From: an uncultured bacterium | GTDB taxonomy: Bacteria > Oederibacteriota > PGYV01 > CAILUR01 | Reading direction: 5' to 3' | Length of the DNA: 7,599 nucleotides | NCBI GenBank assembly: GCA_903837445.1 | Contig: CAILUR010000144.1 | Span: 1-7,599, forward strand | Shown here: piece after piece, positions 1 to 5,636 of the stretch | Layout of the letters: each line of letters opens with the position of its first letter | How positions within the stretch are numbered: position 1 is the first letter of the stretch | Program-made: the position numbers and the translations under genes | Notes under the pieces: generated by a model | Databases searched by the model: none | The model's input: only the letters and a program-made list of their open reading frames with translations | What the model was told of the DNA's origin: nothing

Positions 1-755
1 GCTACGCCTAAAGCCGCAGCTTTTCTTAAAAGGTCTTCAGGTACGCCTTTTGCATTAGGCATTTGCCCGCCGTACTGATTGCACTTGTCTACCAATGCTT
101 GTGGCACTGAAGAGGCACCGTGAAGTACCAACGGATACCCTGCAGTTATCAACGACATTATTTTTTCAAGCCTCGCGAAATCAAGTCTTGCCTCGCCTTT
201 AAACTTATATGCGCCATGGCTTGTCCCTATAGCGATGGCAAGCGAATCACAGCCTGATCTTTTAATAAAATCAGCGGCCTGTTCTGGATTTGTAAACTTG
301 GCATCCTCCGCAGAAACATTAACTGCATCCTCTATCCCTGCCAATTTTCCAAGTTCAGCTTCAACCGACACGCCTTTCGCGTGGGCATATTCCACTACTC
401 GTCTTGTCTCTTTTATATTATCTTCATACGAAAGTGCTGAAGCGTCTATCATAACCGACGAAAATCCGCCATCCACACAAGATTTGCATATTTCAAAATC
501 CTCGCCGTGGTCCAAATGCAAACAGATATCCAAACCGCTATCTTCCATTGCGGCTTTCACGAGATGAATCAAATATCCCTGTCTGGCATATTTCCTTGCT
601 CCTGCTGAAACCTGTAAAATCAAAGGGGCTTTTTCTTCCTTGGCAGCATCCACAATACCCTGCAATATCTCCATATCATTAACATTAAAAGCTCCCACCG
701 CATACCCTTCTCTGTTCGCTTTCGCGAACATTTCTTTCGTTCCGATTAATGCCAT
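1..755 (-). CDS. fba: Class II fructose-bisphosphate aldolase, N-terminal 251 codons (3' end cut by window edge)
   Basis: Catalyses reversible cleavage of fructose-1,6-bisphosphate to dihydroxyacetone phosphate and glyceraldehyde-3-phosphate in cytosolic glycolysis/gluconeogenesis. The translated frame opens MALIGTKEMF, is free of stops to the window edge, and shows the class II signatures: LHLDHGEDF (about residues 79-87, with catalytic Asp82 and zinc ligand His83), MIDAS near 102-106, VEAELGKLAG near 131-140, GTSHGAYKF with a zinc His at 180, and LHGASS with a third zinc His at 212. After LHGASSVP an insertion of roughly 20 residues precedes GVPEDLLRKAA. This resembles the longer, about 310-330 residue aldolases of many anaerobes rather than the short Bacillus type, so some 60-80 residues are probably missing. 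The ATG is preceded by AGGAGG (762-767) with a 6-base spacer, which fixes the start. The gene follows rplQ on the same strand, beyond a hairpin terminator. Confidence 0.95.
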   Translation of the reverse strand, partial: MALIGTKEMFAKANREGYAVGAFNVNDMEILQGIVDAAKEEKAPLILQVSAGARKYARQGYLIHLVKAAMEDSGLDICLHLDHGEDFEICKSCVDGGFSSVMIDASALSYEDNIKETRRVVEYAHAKGVSVEAELGKLAGIEDAVNVSAEDAKFTNPEQAADFIKRSGCDSLAIAIGTSHGAYKFKGEARLDFARLEKIMSLITAGYPLVLHGASSVPQALVDKCNQYGGQMPNAKGVPEDLLRKAAALGV

Positions 756-761
756 ATCTGT

Positions 762-767
762 CCTCCT
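762..767 (-). promoter_or_regulatory. Ribosome binding site of fba
   Basis: A perfect AGGAGG on the minus strand lies 6 bases before the fba ATG. It shows that fba is set up for strong independent initiation. No recognisable -35/-10 promoter fits in the short space between the upstream hairpin and this site. Confidence 0.85.
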
Positions 768-784
768 GAAAGTGTATTTAGAAC

Positions 785-809
785 AAAGGCGGGCATTTCG
801 CCCGCCTTT
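785..809 (-). terminator. Intrinsic-terminator-like hairpin after rplQ
   Basis: A perfect 10-bp inverted repeat (arms 785-794 and 800-809, G+C-rich core GGCGGGC) encloses a 5-base loop. It starts two bases after the rplQ stop codon. Read in the minus direction the stem ends in UUU and continues GUUCU, a short and interrupted U tract, so termination may be partial. Read in the plus direction it is followed by a longer T-rich run (TTTTATTATTTTT), so the element could also stop antisense transcription. It is the natural end of the ribosomal-protein transcript, with possible read-through into fba. Confidence 0.8.
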
Positions 810-811
810 TA

Positions 812-1312
812 TTATTTTTCTGCTTCTGCTTTTTTCTCTATCTTTTTCGCAGGTTTTTTATCTTCCTTTTTTTCATCTTTCTTTTCGTCTTTCTTCGCTT
901 CAGTTTTACCTTTTGCTTTTTTATCAGCTGGTTTCTCTTCTTTTTTATAAACTTTTTCGTAATCCACAAGTTCGATCAATACAAGCTCCGCCGCATCCCC
1001 TTTTCTCGGTCCTGCTTTAAGGATTCTTGTATAACCGCCTTTTCTTTCTTTGTAAAGTTCCGCTACTTCGGTAAAAAGTTTTTTTAACACTTTTGCTTCA
1101 GGAATCCACTCAGCTACCAAACGTCTGTCATGCAGAGTTCCGCTTTTCGCTCTTGTGATCATAGGTTCCACTATCTCCCGGAGCCTTTTAGCTTTTGCAA
1201 TTGTGGTAAATATTCTTCCATGCTCCAAAAGCTGTCTGCTTAGTGTTTTAAACATTGATTTCCTATGCGCGACCGACCTTCCAAATTTCTGTGCTTTTCT
1301 CTTATGTCTCAT
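812..1312 (-). CDS. rplQ: 50S ribosomal protein L17 with lysine-rich C-terminal extension
   Basis: A large-subunit protein that lies near the peptide exit tunnel. The first ~119 of 166 residues are a canonical L17 domain: MRHKRKAQKFGR at the N-terminus, then FKTLSRQLLEHGRIFTTIAKA-type helices, GGYTRILK near 92-99, and the closing LVLIELVDY near 110-118. Usual bacterial L17 proteins end about there. This one continues for about 47 residues (DNA 815-955), composed almost only of Lys, Glu, Asp and Ala, with a KKDE/KKED near-repeat at 140-152, predicted disordered and highly charged. The ATG is preceded by AAGGAG. The rpoA stop lies 19 bases upstream. Last gene before the terminator. The identity is certain; the tail's role is unknown. 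Confidence 0.97.
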   Translation of the reverse strand: MRHKRKAQKFGRSVAHRKSMFKTLSRQLLEHGRIFTTIAKAKRLREIVEPMITRAKSGTLHDRRLVAEWIPEAKVLKKLFTEVAELYKERKGGYTRILKAGPRKGDAAELVLIELVDYEKVYKKEEKPADKKAKGKTEAKKDEKKDEKKEDKKPAKKIEKKAEAEK

Positions 1313-1331
1313 TTTTAAACTGCTCCTTTAT

Positions 1332-2354
1332 CTACTTTTTGGAAGTTTTCTTTATCTCTTTAAGTATGTTCTTATCAAATTTCATTCCCAATCCCATTTT
1401 CATATCTGTCAAAACTTCTTTTATTTCATTAAGGGATTTTCTTCCGAAGTTTCTGTATTTAAGCATATCCACTTCGCTTTTTGTTACCAGATCAGCAATA
1501 GTTTTAATATTGGCATTCTTCAAACAGTTGCATGACCTGACCGAAAGTTCGAGTTCTTCCACGCTTTTAGAAAGCATAGATTTAATTTTTTCCTGTTCTT
1601 CATCAATTTTATCTTCTTTTATTTCTATATCGCCTTCCTGAGTTATAAAGATATTTAAATATTCTCTAAGAATAAACGCCGCCTGAGTGAGCGCTGTTTC
1701 TGGGTTTACTCTTCCATCCGTTGCAATCTCAAGAATAAGTTTGTCATACTCAGTATTCTGTCCTACACGCGTGTTCTGCACTTCAAGTTTTACATTCGTT
1801 ACTGGAGTAAATATGGAATCAATCCAAATCGTTCCTATTCCTGAATCTTCGCGTCTGTTCTTGTCCGCAGGCACATAGCCGCGCCCAAGGTCAACTTCCA
1901 TTTCGATAAAAAGTTTTGCATCACGGCTGTTAAGGGTCGCAATGTGAAGTTCCGGATTTAAAATTTTAAAATCAGCCGAATCTTTCAGCAATGTTTTTCC
2001 TTCTGGATCAATAGATATGTCCTCGGCTCTTATTTCGCCCTCTCCTTTTGCGGAGATATAAATAGTTTTAGGAGCCTCAGCAAAAAGCACAAGTTTTAAC
2101 TGTTTTATGTTAAGCACTATTTCAGAAACATCTTCTATTACACCCTGAATTGTTGAAAACTCCTGCTGTACTCCTTCAATTCTGATGGAGGTTACAGCCA
2201 CTCCTGGAATTGAAGACAACAAAATTCTTCTAATGGCATTGCCTATAGCAATAGCATAGCCACGCTCAAAAGGTTCTGATATAAATCTTCCAAAAGTATC
2301 CGTTACTTCTTCTTTTACAAGGTTCTTAGGTTTTTGCAAATTTTTCCATTTCAT
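1332..2354 (-). CDS. rpoA: DNA-directed RNA polymerase subunit alpha
   Basis: The alpha subunit dimerises to nucleate assembly of RNA polymerase, and its C-terminal domain contacts UP-element DNA and activators. At 340 residues it has the full two-domain layout. The N-terminal domain (about 1-235) contains EPFERGYAIAIGNAIRRILLSSIPG at residues 28-51, the most conserved alpha block, and GRGYVPADKNR near 158-168. An acidic linker spans about 236-263. The C-terminal domain (about 264-328) carries the LELSVRSCNCLK element, with Arg273 at the position of the E. coli DNA-contact Arg265, and GRKSLNEIKEVL. A lysine-rich end follows. The start is ATG, with an unusual AGGGGG ribosome site 10 bases upstream that overlaps a palindrome. 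It sits between rpsD (18-base gap) and rplQ, as in classic alpha operons. Stop codon is TAG. Confidence 0.98.
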   Translation of the reverse strand: MKWKNLQKPKNLVKEEVTDTFGRFISEPFERGYAIAIGNAIRRILLSSIPGVAVTSIRIEGVQQEFSTIQGVIEDVSEIVLNIKQLKLVLFAEAPKTIYISAKGEGEIRAEDISIDPEGKTLLKDSADFKILNPELHIATLNSRDAKLFIEMEVDLGRGYVPADKNRREDSGIGTIWIDSIFTPVTNVKLEVQNTRVGQNTEYDKLILEIATDGRVNPETALTQAAFILREYLNIFITQEGDIEIKEDKIDEEQEKIKSMLSKSVEELELSVRSCNCLKNANIKTIADLVTKSEVDMLKYRNFGRKSLNEIKEVLTDMKMGLGMKFDKNILKEIKKTSKK

Positions 2355-2357
2355 TCC

Positions 2358-2367
2358 GGGTTAACCC
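2358..2367 (-). promoter_or_regulatory. Palindrome over the rpoA ribosome-binding region
   Basis: GGGTTAACCC is a perfect 10-base palindrome in the 18-base rpsD-rpoA gap. On the minus strand the G-run of the only Shine-Dalgarno candidate (AGGGGG, 2365-2370) forms its left half, and CCC just before the ATG forms its right half. As RNA it could form only a 3-bp stem with a 4-base loop, so an effect on rpoA initiation is possible but weakly supported. It may be chance. Confidence 0.35.
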
Positions 2368-2372
2368 CCTGC

Positions 2373-3011
2373 TTATTTAGAATATAATTCTACTATCAGC
2401 TGTACCTGAACTGGCAGATTGACATCTGTCTTTACTGGTTCACTCTTGATTACAGCTTCTTTTTTGTCAAAATTCATTTCAATCCATGTCGGCACATTTT
2501 TTTTCTTTTTCGCATCTTCCATAGCATTGTTCACAGCTGCGCTAACCAGAGTTTTTTCTTTAATGGTTATTTTTTCGCCTGGTCTTACCTGATAAGATGG
2601 AATATTTACTTTCTTTCCATTTATCATAACATGCCCGTGATTAACAAGCTGTCTGGCAGTAACGCGCGAAGTCGCAAATCCCGATCTGTACACAGCATTA
2701 TCAAGACGCTCTTCAAGAATTCGAATCAGGTTTTCACCTGTTTCTCCTTTTTTACGGTCGGCAATTTCAAAATATTTTTCAAACTGCCTCTCAAGTACAC
2801 CGTATATTCTTTTCGCTTTCTGCTTTTCTCTAAGCTGTTTACCATACTCAGACATTTTTTTATTGCCTTTGCCTGTGTTATGATGCTGACCTGGTATATA
2901 TGGTCTACGCGAATATGCACACTTTTCAGTCATGCACCTCGTGCCTTTAAGAAAAAGCTGTATTCCTTCTCTTCTACATAACCTACATAAACTTTCTGTA
3001 TATCTCGCCAA
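2373..3011 (-). CDS. rpsD: 30S ribosomal protein S4, zinc-binding form, TTG start
   Basis: S4 binds 16S rRNA early and nucleates 30S assembly; in some bacteria it represses its own operon. The 212-residue protein begins MARYTESLCRLCRREG. Cysteines at 9, 12, 26 and 31 (CX2C, 13-residue gap, CX4C) mark the zinc-binding form. The S4 RNA-binding domain follows near residues 92-155 (LEERLDNAVYRSGFATSR, then ARQLVNHGHVMINGKKV). The C-terminal VQVQLIVELYSK corresponds to the normal end. The start codon is TTG, not ATG. It is fixed by AGGAGG at 3020-3025 with an 8-base spacer and by alignment to the family's N-terminus. The gene lies between rpsK and rpoA, as in E. coli-type alpha operons but unlike Bacillus. 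Confidence 0.97.
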   Translation of the reverse strand: MARYTESLCRLCRREGIQLFLKGTRCMTEKCAYSRRPYIPGQHHNTGKGNKKMSEYGKQLREKQKAKRIYGVLERQFEKYFEIADRKKGETGENLIRILEERLDNAVYRSGFATSRVTARQLVNHGHVMINGKKVNIPSYQVRPGEKITIKEKTLVSAAVNNAMEDAKKKKNVPTWIEMNFDKKEAVIKSEPVKTDVNLPVQVQLIVELYSK

Positions 3012-3019
3012 TTTAACTT

Positions 3020-3025
3020 CCTCCT
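3020..3025 (-). promoter_or_regulatory. Ribosome binding site deciding the TTG start of rpsD
   Basis: Perfect AGGAGG on the minus strand, 8 bases before TTG at 3009-3011. No ATG or GTG lies at a suitable distance, so TTG must be the initiator. Confidence 0.9.
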
Positions 3026-3031
3026 TTCAGA

Positions 3032-3403
3032 TTACACTCTGCGCTTTTTAGGTGGCCTGCAACCGTTGTGCGGTATAGGCGTAACATCTTTTATCGATAG
3101 TATATTTATTCCTACTGACTGAATTGCCCTGATAGCTGATTCTCTGCCTTCACCAGGACCTTTTACAACAACATCCACTTTTTTTACTCCTGCATCAAAT
3201 GCCTGTTTTCCGGCTTTCTCCGCCGCCAGCTGTGCCGCAAATGGAGTAGACTTTCTCGAACCTTTAAAACCAACCATACCTGAACTTGCGCAGGCAACAG
3301 TCTCTCCTGTTTTTGTTGATATGGTAATAATTGTATTATTAAAGGTAGCTCTGATATGTACTGTTCCAAGTTCTGGTACTACTTTTCCTTTTTTCTTTGC
3401 CAA
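3032..3403 (-). CDS. rpsK: 30S ribosomal protein S11, TTG start
   Basis: S11 is a platform protein of the 30S subunit near the 3' end of 16S rRNA, contacting the mRNA exit region. Diagnostic blocks are VHIRATFNNTIITIS, GMVGFKGSRKSTPFAAQ, VVVKGPGEGRESAIRAIQ and the invariant C-terminus HNGCRPPKKRRV. The reading frame can begin at either of two TTG codons. The outer one (3407-3409, giving MVLAKKKGK) is only 3 bases from the AGGAGG. The inner one (3401-3403, giving MAKKKGK, 123 residues) has a 9-base spacer and the usual S11 opening MAK, so it is chosen here. The basic N-terminal stretch is shorter than that of E. coli. The rpsM stop lies 31 bases upstream and rpsD follows after 20 bases. Confidence 0.95.
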   Translation of the reverse strand: MAKKKGKVVPELGTVHIRATFNNTIITISTKTGETVACASSGMVGFKGSRKSTPFAAQLAAEKAGKQAFDAGVKKVDVVVKGPGEGRESAIRAIQSVGINILSIKDVTPIPHNGCRPPKKRRV

Positions 3404-3412
3404 AACCAATTA

Positions 3413-3418
3413 CCTCCT
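3413..3418 (-). promoter_or_regulatory. Ribosome binding site deciding the inner TTG start of rpsK
   Basis: AGGAGG on the minus strand sits 3 bases before the first in-frame TTG and 9 bases before the second. The neighbouring rpsM and rpsD sites have 8-base spacers, so the second TTG is the more plausible initiator and the protein loses two residues relative to the longest frame. Confidence 0.75.
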
Positions 3419-3434
3419 TTGAAAATTCAAAATA

Positions 3435-3836
3435 TTATTTTGTTCCGCCAACGCCTGTGGTTGAAGCCACTTTTTTAGATCCAACAGTCTTTCTCGGACC
3501 TTTTCTCGTTCTGGCGTTAGAGCGTGTTCTCTGTCCTCTTACCGGCAACCCTTTGCGGTGACGCAATCCACGCACACACCCGATATCCATTAATCGCTTA
3601 ATGTTTACCTGAGTATCTTTACGCAAATCGCCTTCTACCTTAATCTGGTTGCGGAGAATAGTTTCGGTTATTTTATGAATCTCCTGCTCTGTCAGATTAA
3701 AAACTCTCGTATCAGGATTTATACCCGTTTCCGAGATAATAGCTTTTGCTCTGGCATCGCCAATTCCATAAATATAAGTCAGGGCGATAATAATTCTCTT
3801 GTTTTTCGGTAAATCAACTCCAGATATTCGTGCCAA
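3435..3836 (-). CDS. rpsM: 30S ribosomal protein S13, TTG start
   Basis: S13 sits in the head of the 30S subunit and makes intersubunit bridges and contacts with P-site tRNA through its C-terminal tail. The 133 residues open MARISGVDLPKNKRI and contain the helix-two-turn-helix block YIYGIGDARAKAII near 23-36, CVRGLRHRKGLPVRGQRT near 88-105 and NARTRKGPRKTV near 107-118. The tail continues GSKKVASTTGVGGTK, some 8-10 residues longer than many S13 proteins. The initiator is TTG, fixed by AGGAGG at 3845-3850 with an 8-base spacer and by the conserved N-terminus. It follows rpmJ by 15 bases and is first of the alpha-operon core rpsM-rpsK-rpsD-rpoA-rplQ. Confidence 0.97.
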   Translation of the reverse strand: MARISGVDLPKNKRIIIALTYIYGIGDARAKAIISETGINPDTRVFNLTEQEIHKITETILRNQIKVEGDLRKDTQVNIKRLMDIGCVRGLRHRKGLPVRGQRTRSNARTRKGPRKTVGSKKVASTTGVGGTK

Positions 3837-3844
3837 TTTTATTA

Positions 3845-3850
3845 CCTCCT
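3845..3850 (-). promoter_or_regulatory. Ribosome binding site deciding the TTG start of rpsM
   Basis: Perfect AGGAGG on the minus strand, 8 bases before TTG at 3834-3836, immediately after the rpmJ stop codon. Confidence 0.9.
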
Positions 3851-3851
3851 A

Positions 3852-3965
3852 TTAGCCTTGTCTTTGTTTGTGCTTTGGGTTCTCGCATATTACTCTAACA
3901 ACCCTTTTTCTTTTTATGACCTTGCATTTCTCGCATATCTTTTTAACTGATGCTCTTACTTTCAT
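3852..3965 (-). CDS. rpmJ: 50S ribosomal protein L36, zinc-ribbon form
   Basis: This is the smallest large-subunit protein, binding 23S rRNA through a zinc ribbon. The 37-residue product starts MKVRASVKKIC and ends KHKQRQG, the full length for the family. Zinc ligands Cys11, Cys14, Cys27 and His32 (CX2C, then CX4H) are all present, so this is the zinc-containing C+ form. The ATG follows AGAGGTG in the 10-base gap after infA. It lies between infA and rpsM, its standard position in many phyla. Confidence 0.96.
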   Translation of the reverse strand: MKVRASVKKICEKCKVIKRKRVVRVICENPKHKQRQG

Positions 3966-3975
3966 TGTTCACCTC

Positions 3976-4197
3976 TTATTTCGGATGTCTGTATTTTATT
4001 ATTCCCCTCGTTAAATCATAAGGAGAAAGCTGTATCGTCACCTTGTCTCCTGGAAGTAAGCGGATAAAATTCATCCTCATTTTCCCTGAAACATGTGCCA
4101 ATACTTTATGTCCATTAGACAAAAGTACTTTAAATGTTGCATTAGGCAGTGTCTCGTCTATTACGCCTTCCGCTTCTATCAAATCATCTTTCGACAT
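3976..4197 (-). CDS. infA: Translation initiation factor IF-1
   Basis: IF-1 binds the A site of the 30S subunit during initiation and assists IF-2 and IF-3. The 73-residue protein is one OB-fold of normal length, with the family blocks EAEGVIDETLPNATFKV, NGHKVLAHVSGKMR (IF-1 core with the basic loop), IRLLPGDKVTI and SPYDLTRGIIKYR. The C-terminus is HPK, a slightly different end from the usual YR(Y/F)K type. The ATG is preceded by a strong GAGGAAGG site in the 13-base gap after map. Placement between map and rpmJ is typical outside the enterobacteria. Confidence 0.97.
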   Translation of the reverse strand: MSKDDLIEAEGVIDETLPNATFKVLLSNGHKVLAHVSGKMRMNFIRLLPGDKVTIQLSPYDLTRGIIKYRHPK

Positions 4198-4210
4198 AGT
4201 TTCCTTCCTC

Positions 4211-4963
4211 TTACTCTGGTAGTGTAAGAATTATCGGTCCATTTTCTGTTATTGCTATCGTATGCTCATAGTGAGCTGACATCCCGCCGTCAACCGTGAC
4301 AGTAGTCCACTTATCTTTAAGTACTTTGACTTCAAACCTTTTTTCATTTACCATTGGTTCTATCGCAAGTGTCATTCCCACTTGTAGTGTTTCTCCGGTC
4401 CCTGGTTTTCCAAAATTCGGAACCATTGGGTCTTCGTGCAGTGCTCTCCCAATCGCGTGCCCAGTAAAGTCACGCACTACCGAAAACCCATTTTTTTCAA
4501 CATACCCTTGTATGGCAGCTGATATATCATGTAGTCTATTTCCCGCACACGCTTTAGCTATTCCTTTTTCAAGCGCATTGCGAGTAATATCAATAAGCCT
4601 TTGATACTTTGCCTCGACATCTCCGACAGGAACTGTTAAAGCCGAATCTCCATAGAAGCCGTCTTTTTCAACTCCAAAGTCCAAGCTCACAATGTCGCCG
4701 TTCTTTATCACCCTTTTAGGCGAAGGAATTCCGTGTATTACTTCATCATTAATTGAGACACACACCGCAGCAGTATAGCCGCGATATCCCAAAAATGCAG
4801 GGCGTGCCCTGTATTTAACACATTCTTCCCTTGCCAGCATGTCAAGTTCGCTCGTTGTCATGCCAGGTCTTATACTCTCTTTTAACTTTTGAAGAACAAG
4901 CGCCGTTATCCGGCAACTTTCTTTCATTATCTTTATTTCTTCTAGTGACTTTAAAATTGCCAC
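4211..4963 (-). CDS. map: Methionine aminopeptidase, type I, GTG start
   Basis: Removes the initiator methionine from nascent proteins when residue two is small. At 250 residues it is a single type I pita-bread domain. The five dinuclear-metal ligands are visible: Asp95 (SLDFG), Asp106 (GDSA), His169 (TGHAIG), Glu202 (AIEPM) and Glu233 (HYEHT). The substrate-contact histidines His77 (IHGIP) and His176 (LHEDP) are also present. The N-terminus MAILKSLEEIKIMKE matches the family if the GTG at 4961-4963 is the initiator; the next in-frame ATG is codon 13 and would remove part of the conserved first helix. A modest GGAAAG site lies in the last adk codons and the gap to adk is five bases, suggesting translational coupling. 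Confidence 0.97.
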   Translation of the reverse strand: MAILKSLEEIKIMKESCRITALVLQKLKESIRPGMTTSELDMLAREECVKYRARPAFLGYRGYTAAVCVSINDEVIHGIPSPKRVIKNGDIVSLDFGVEKDGFYGDSALTVPVGDVEAKYQRLIDITRNALEKGIAKACAGNRLHDISAAIQGYVEKNGFSVVRDFTGHAIGRALHEDPMVPNFGKPGTGETLQVGMTLAIEPMVNEKRFEVKVLKDKWTTVTVDGGMSAHYEHTIAITENGPIILTLPE

Positions 4964-4968
4964 TATTT

Positions 4969-5616
4969 TTACTTTCCAATTATCGTTTTAATTTTCTCTA
5001 CGATTTCTTCAATAGAGCCTTCAGAAGCTACAACATCGTGTAGAATATTTTTATCTTTATAATAATTAATCAAAGGCGCTGTCTGTTCGGCATACACTTT
5101 CAACCTGCGTTCAATCGTCTCCGGTTTATCATCTTCACGCTGGTAAAGTGCTCCTTCGCATTTATCACAAACACCCTCTACTTTTGAAGGTAAAGTATAT
5201 ATATTATAATTTCCTCCACATACCTTACACATTCGTCTGCCTGTCAATCTCTTAAAGAGCACATCTTCTTTTACTATTATATTTATTACCGAGTCAAGTT
5301 TTAATTTTGATTTCTCAAAAATTAAACCCAACGCATTTGCCTGTTCTACAGTTCTTGGAAACCCATCCAACAGGAATCCATTTTTACAATCAGCATCTTT
5401 AATTCTTTCCGAAACTATTCCCACTATTATTTCATCAGGAACCAGCAACCCTTTATCCATATACCCTTTTGCTTTAGTTCCCATTTCCGTTCCATTTTTT
5501 ACTGAAGTTCTCAAAATTTCGCCCGTTGAAATCTGCGGAATTTTGTATGCCTCAATAAGTCTCTGTGAATAAGTGCCTTTGCCTGCGCCCGGAGGCCCTA
5601 ACAAAATCAATATCAT
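4969..5616 (-). CDS. adk: Adenylate kinase, long form with zinc-binding lid
   Basis: Catalyses the reversible reaction ATP + AMP to 2 ADP in the cytosol. The 215-residue enzyme has the P-loop GPPGAGKGT at residues 7-15, the AMP-binding segment STGEILR near 30-36 and LDGFPRT near 83-89. Its long lid (about 124-163) carries Cys130, Cys133, Cys150 and Cys153 (two CX2C pairs) for a structural zinc, and the DDKPETIERRL block that contacts phosphates follows. The ATG is preceded by GAGG with an 8-base spacer in the 20-base gap after secY. The secY-adk-map order is the common non-enterobacterial arrangement. Confidence 0.98.
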   Translation of the reverse strand: MILILLGPPGAGKGTYSQRLIEAYKIPQISTGEILRTSVKNGTEMGTKAKGYMDKGLLVPDEIIVGIVSERIKDADCKNGFLLDGFPRTVEQANALGLIFEKSKLKLDSVINIIVKEDVLFKRLTGRRMCKVCGGNYNIYTLPSKVEGVCDKCEGALYQREDDKPETIERRLKVYAEQTAPLINYYKDKNILHDVVASEGSIEEIVEKIKTIIGK

Positions 5617-5636
5617 AATTTAGTCCTCACAGATAT

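Noticed and set aside
235..567. Plus-strand frame of 110 codons
   Set aside because: Antisense to fba, which has all its aldolase motifs in the other strand. No recognisable domain.
640..1020. Plus-strand frame with a strongly hydrophobic end
   Set aside because: Its hydrophobic part is the reverse complement of the lysine-rich L17 tail, and it crosses the terminator hairpin. It is an artefact of composition.
1155..1641. Two overlapping plus-strand frames rich in Phe, Leu and Ser that look membrane-like
   Set aside because: They are complements of the Lys/Glu-rich codons of rplQ and rpoA, which mimic hydrophobic protein. Both underlying genes are certain.
2726..2920. Second minus-strand frame inside rpsD, and a similar one at 3184-3369 inside rpsK
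   Set aside because: They are shifted frames within certain ribosomal-protein genes, without ribosome sites or family features.
3414..3434. Inverted repeat TTTGAA/TTCAAA in the rpsM-rpsK gap
   Set aside because: It has a 2-base spacer and A+T-only pairing apart from one G-C pair per arm, too tight and weak to form an RNA hairpin. Likely chance in A+T-rich DNA.
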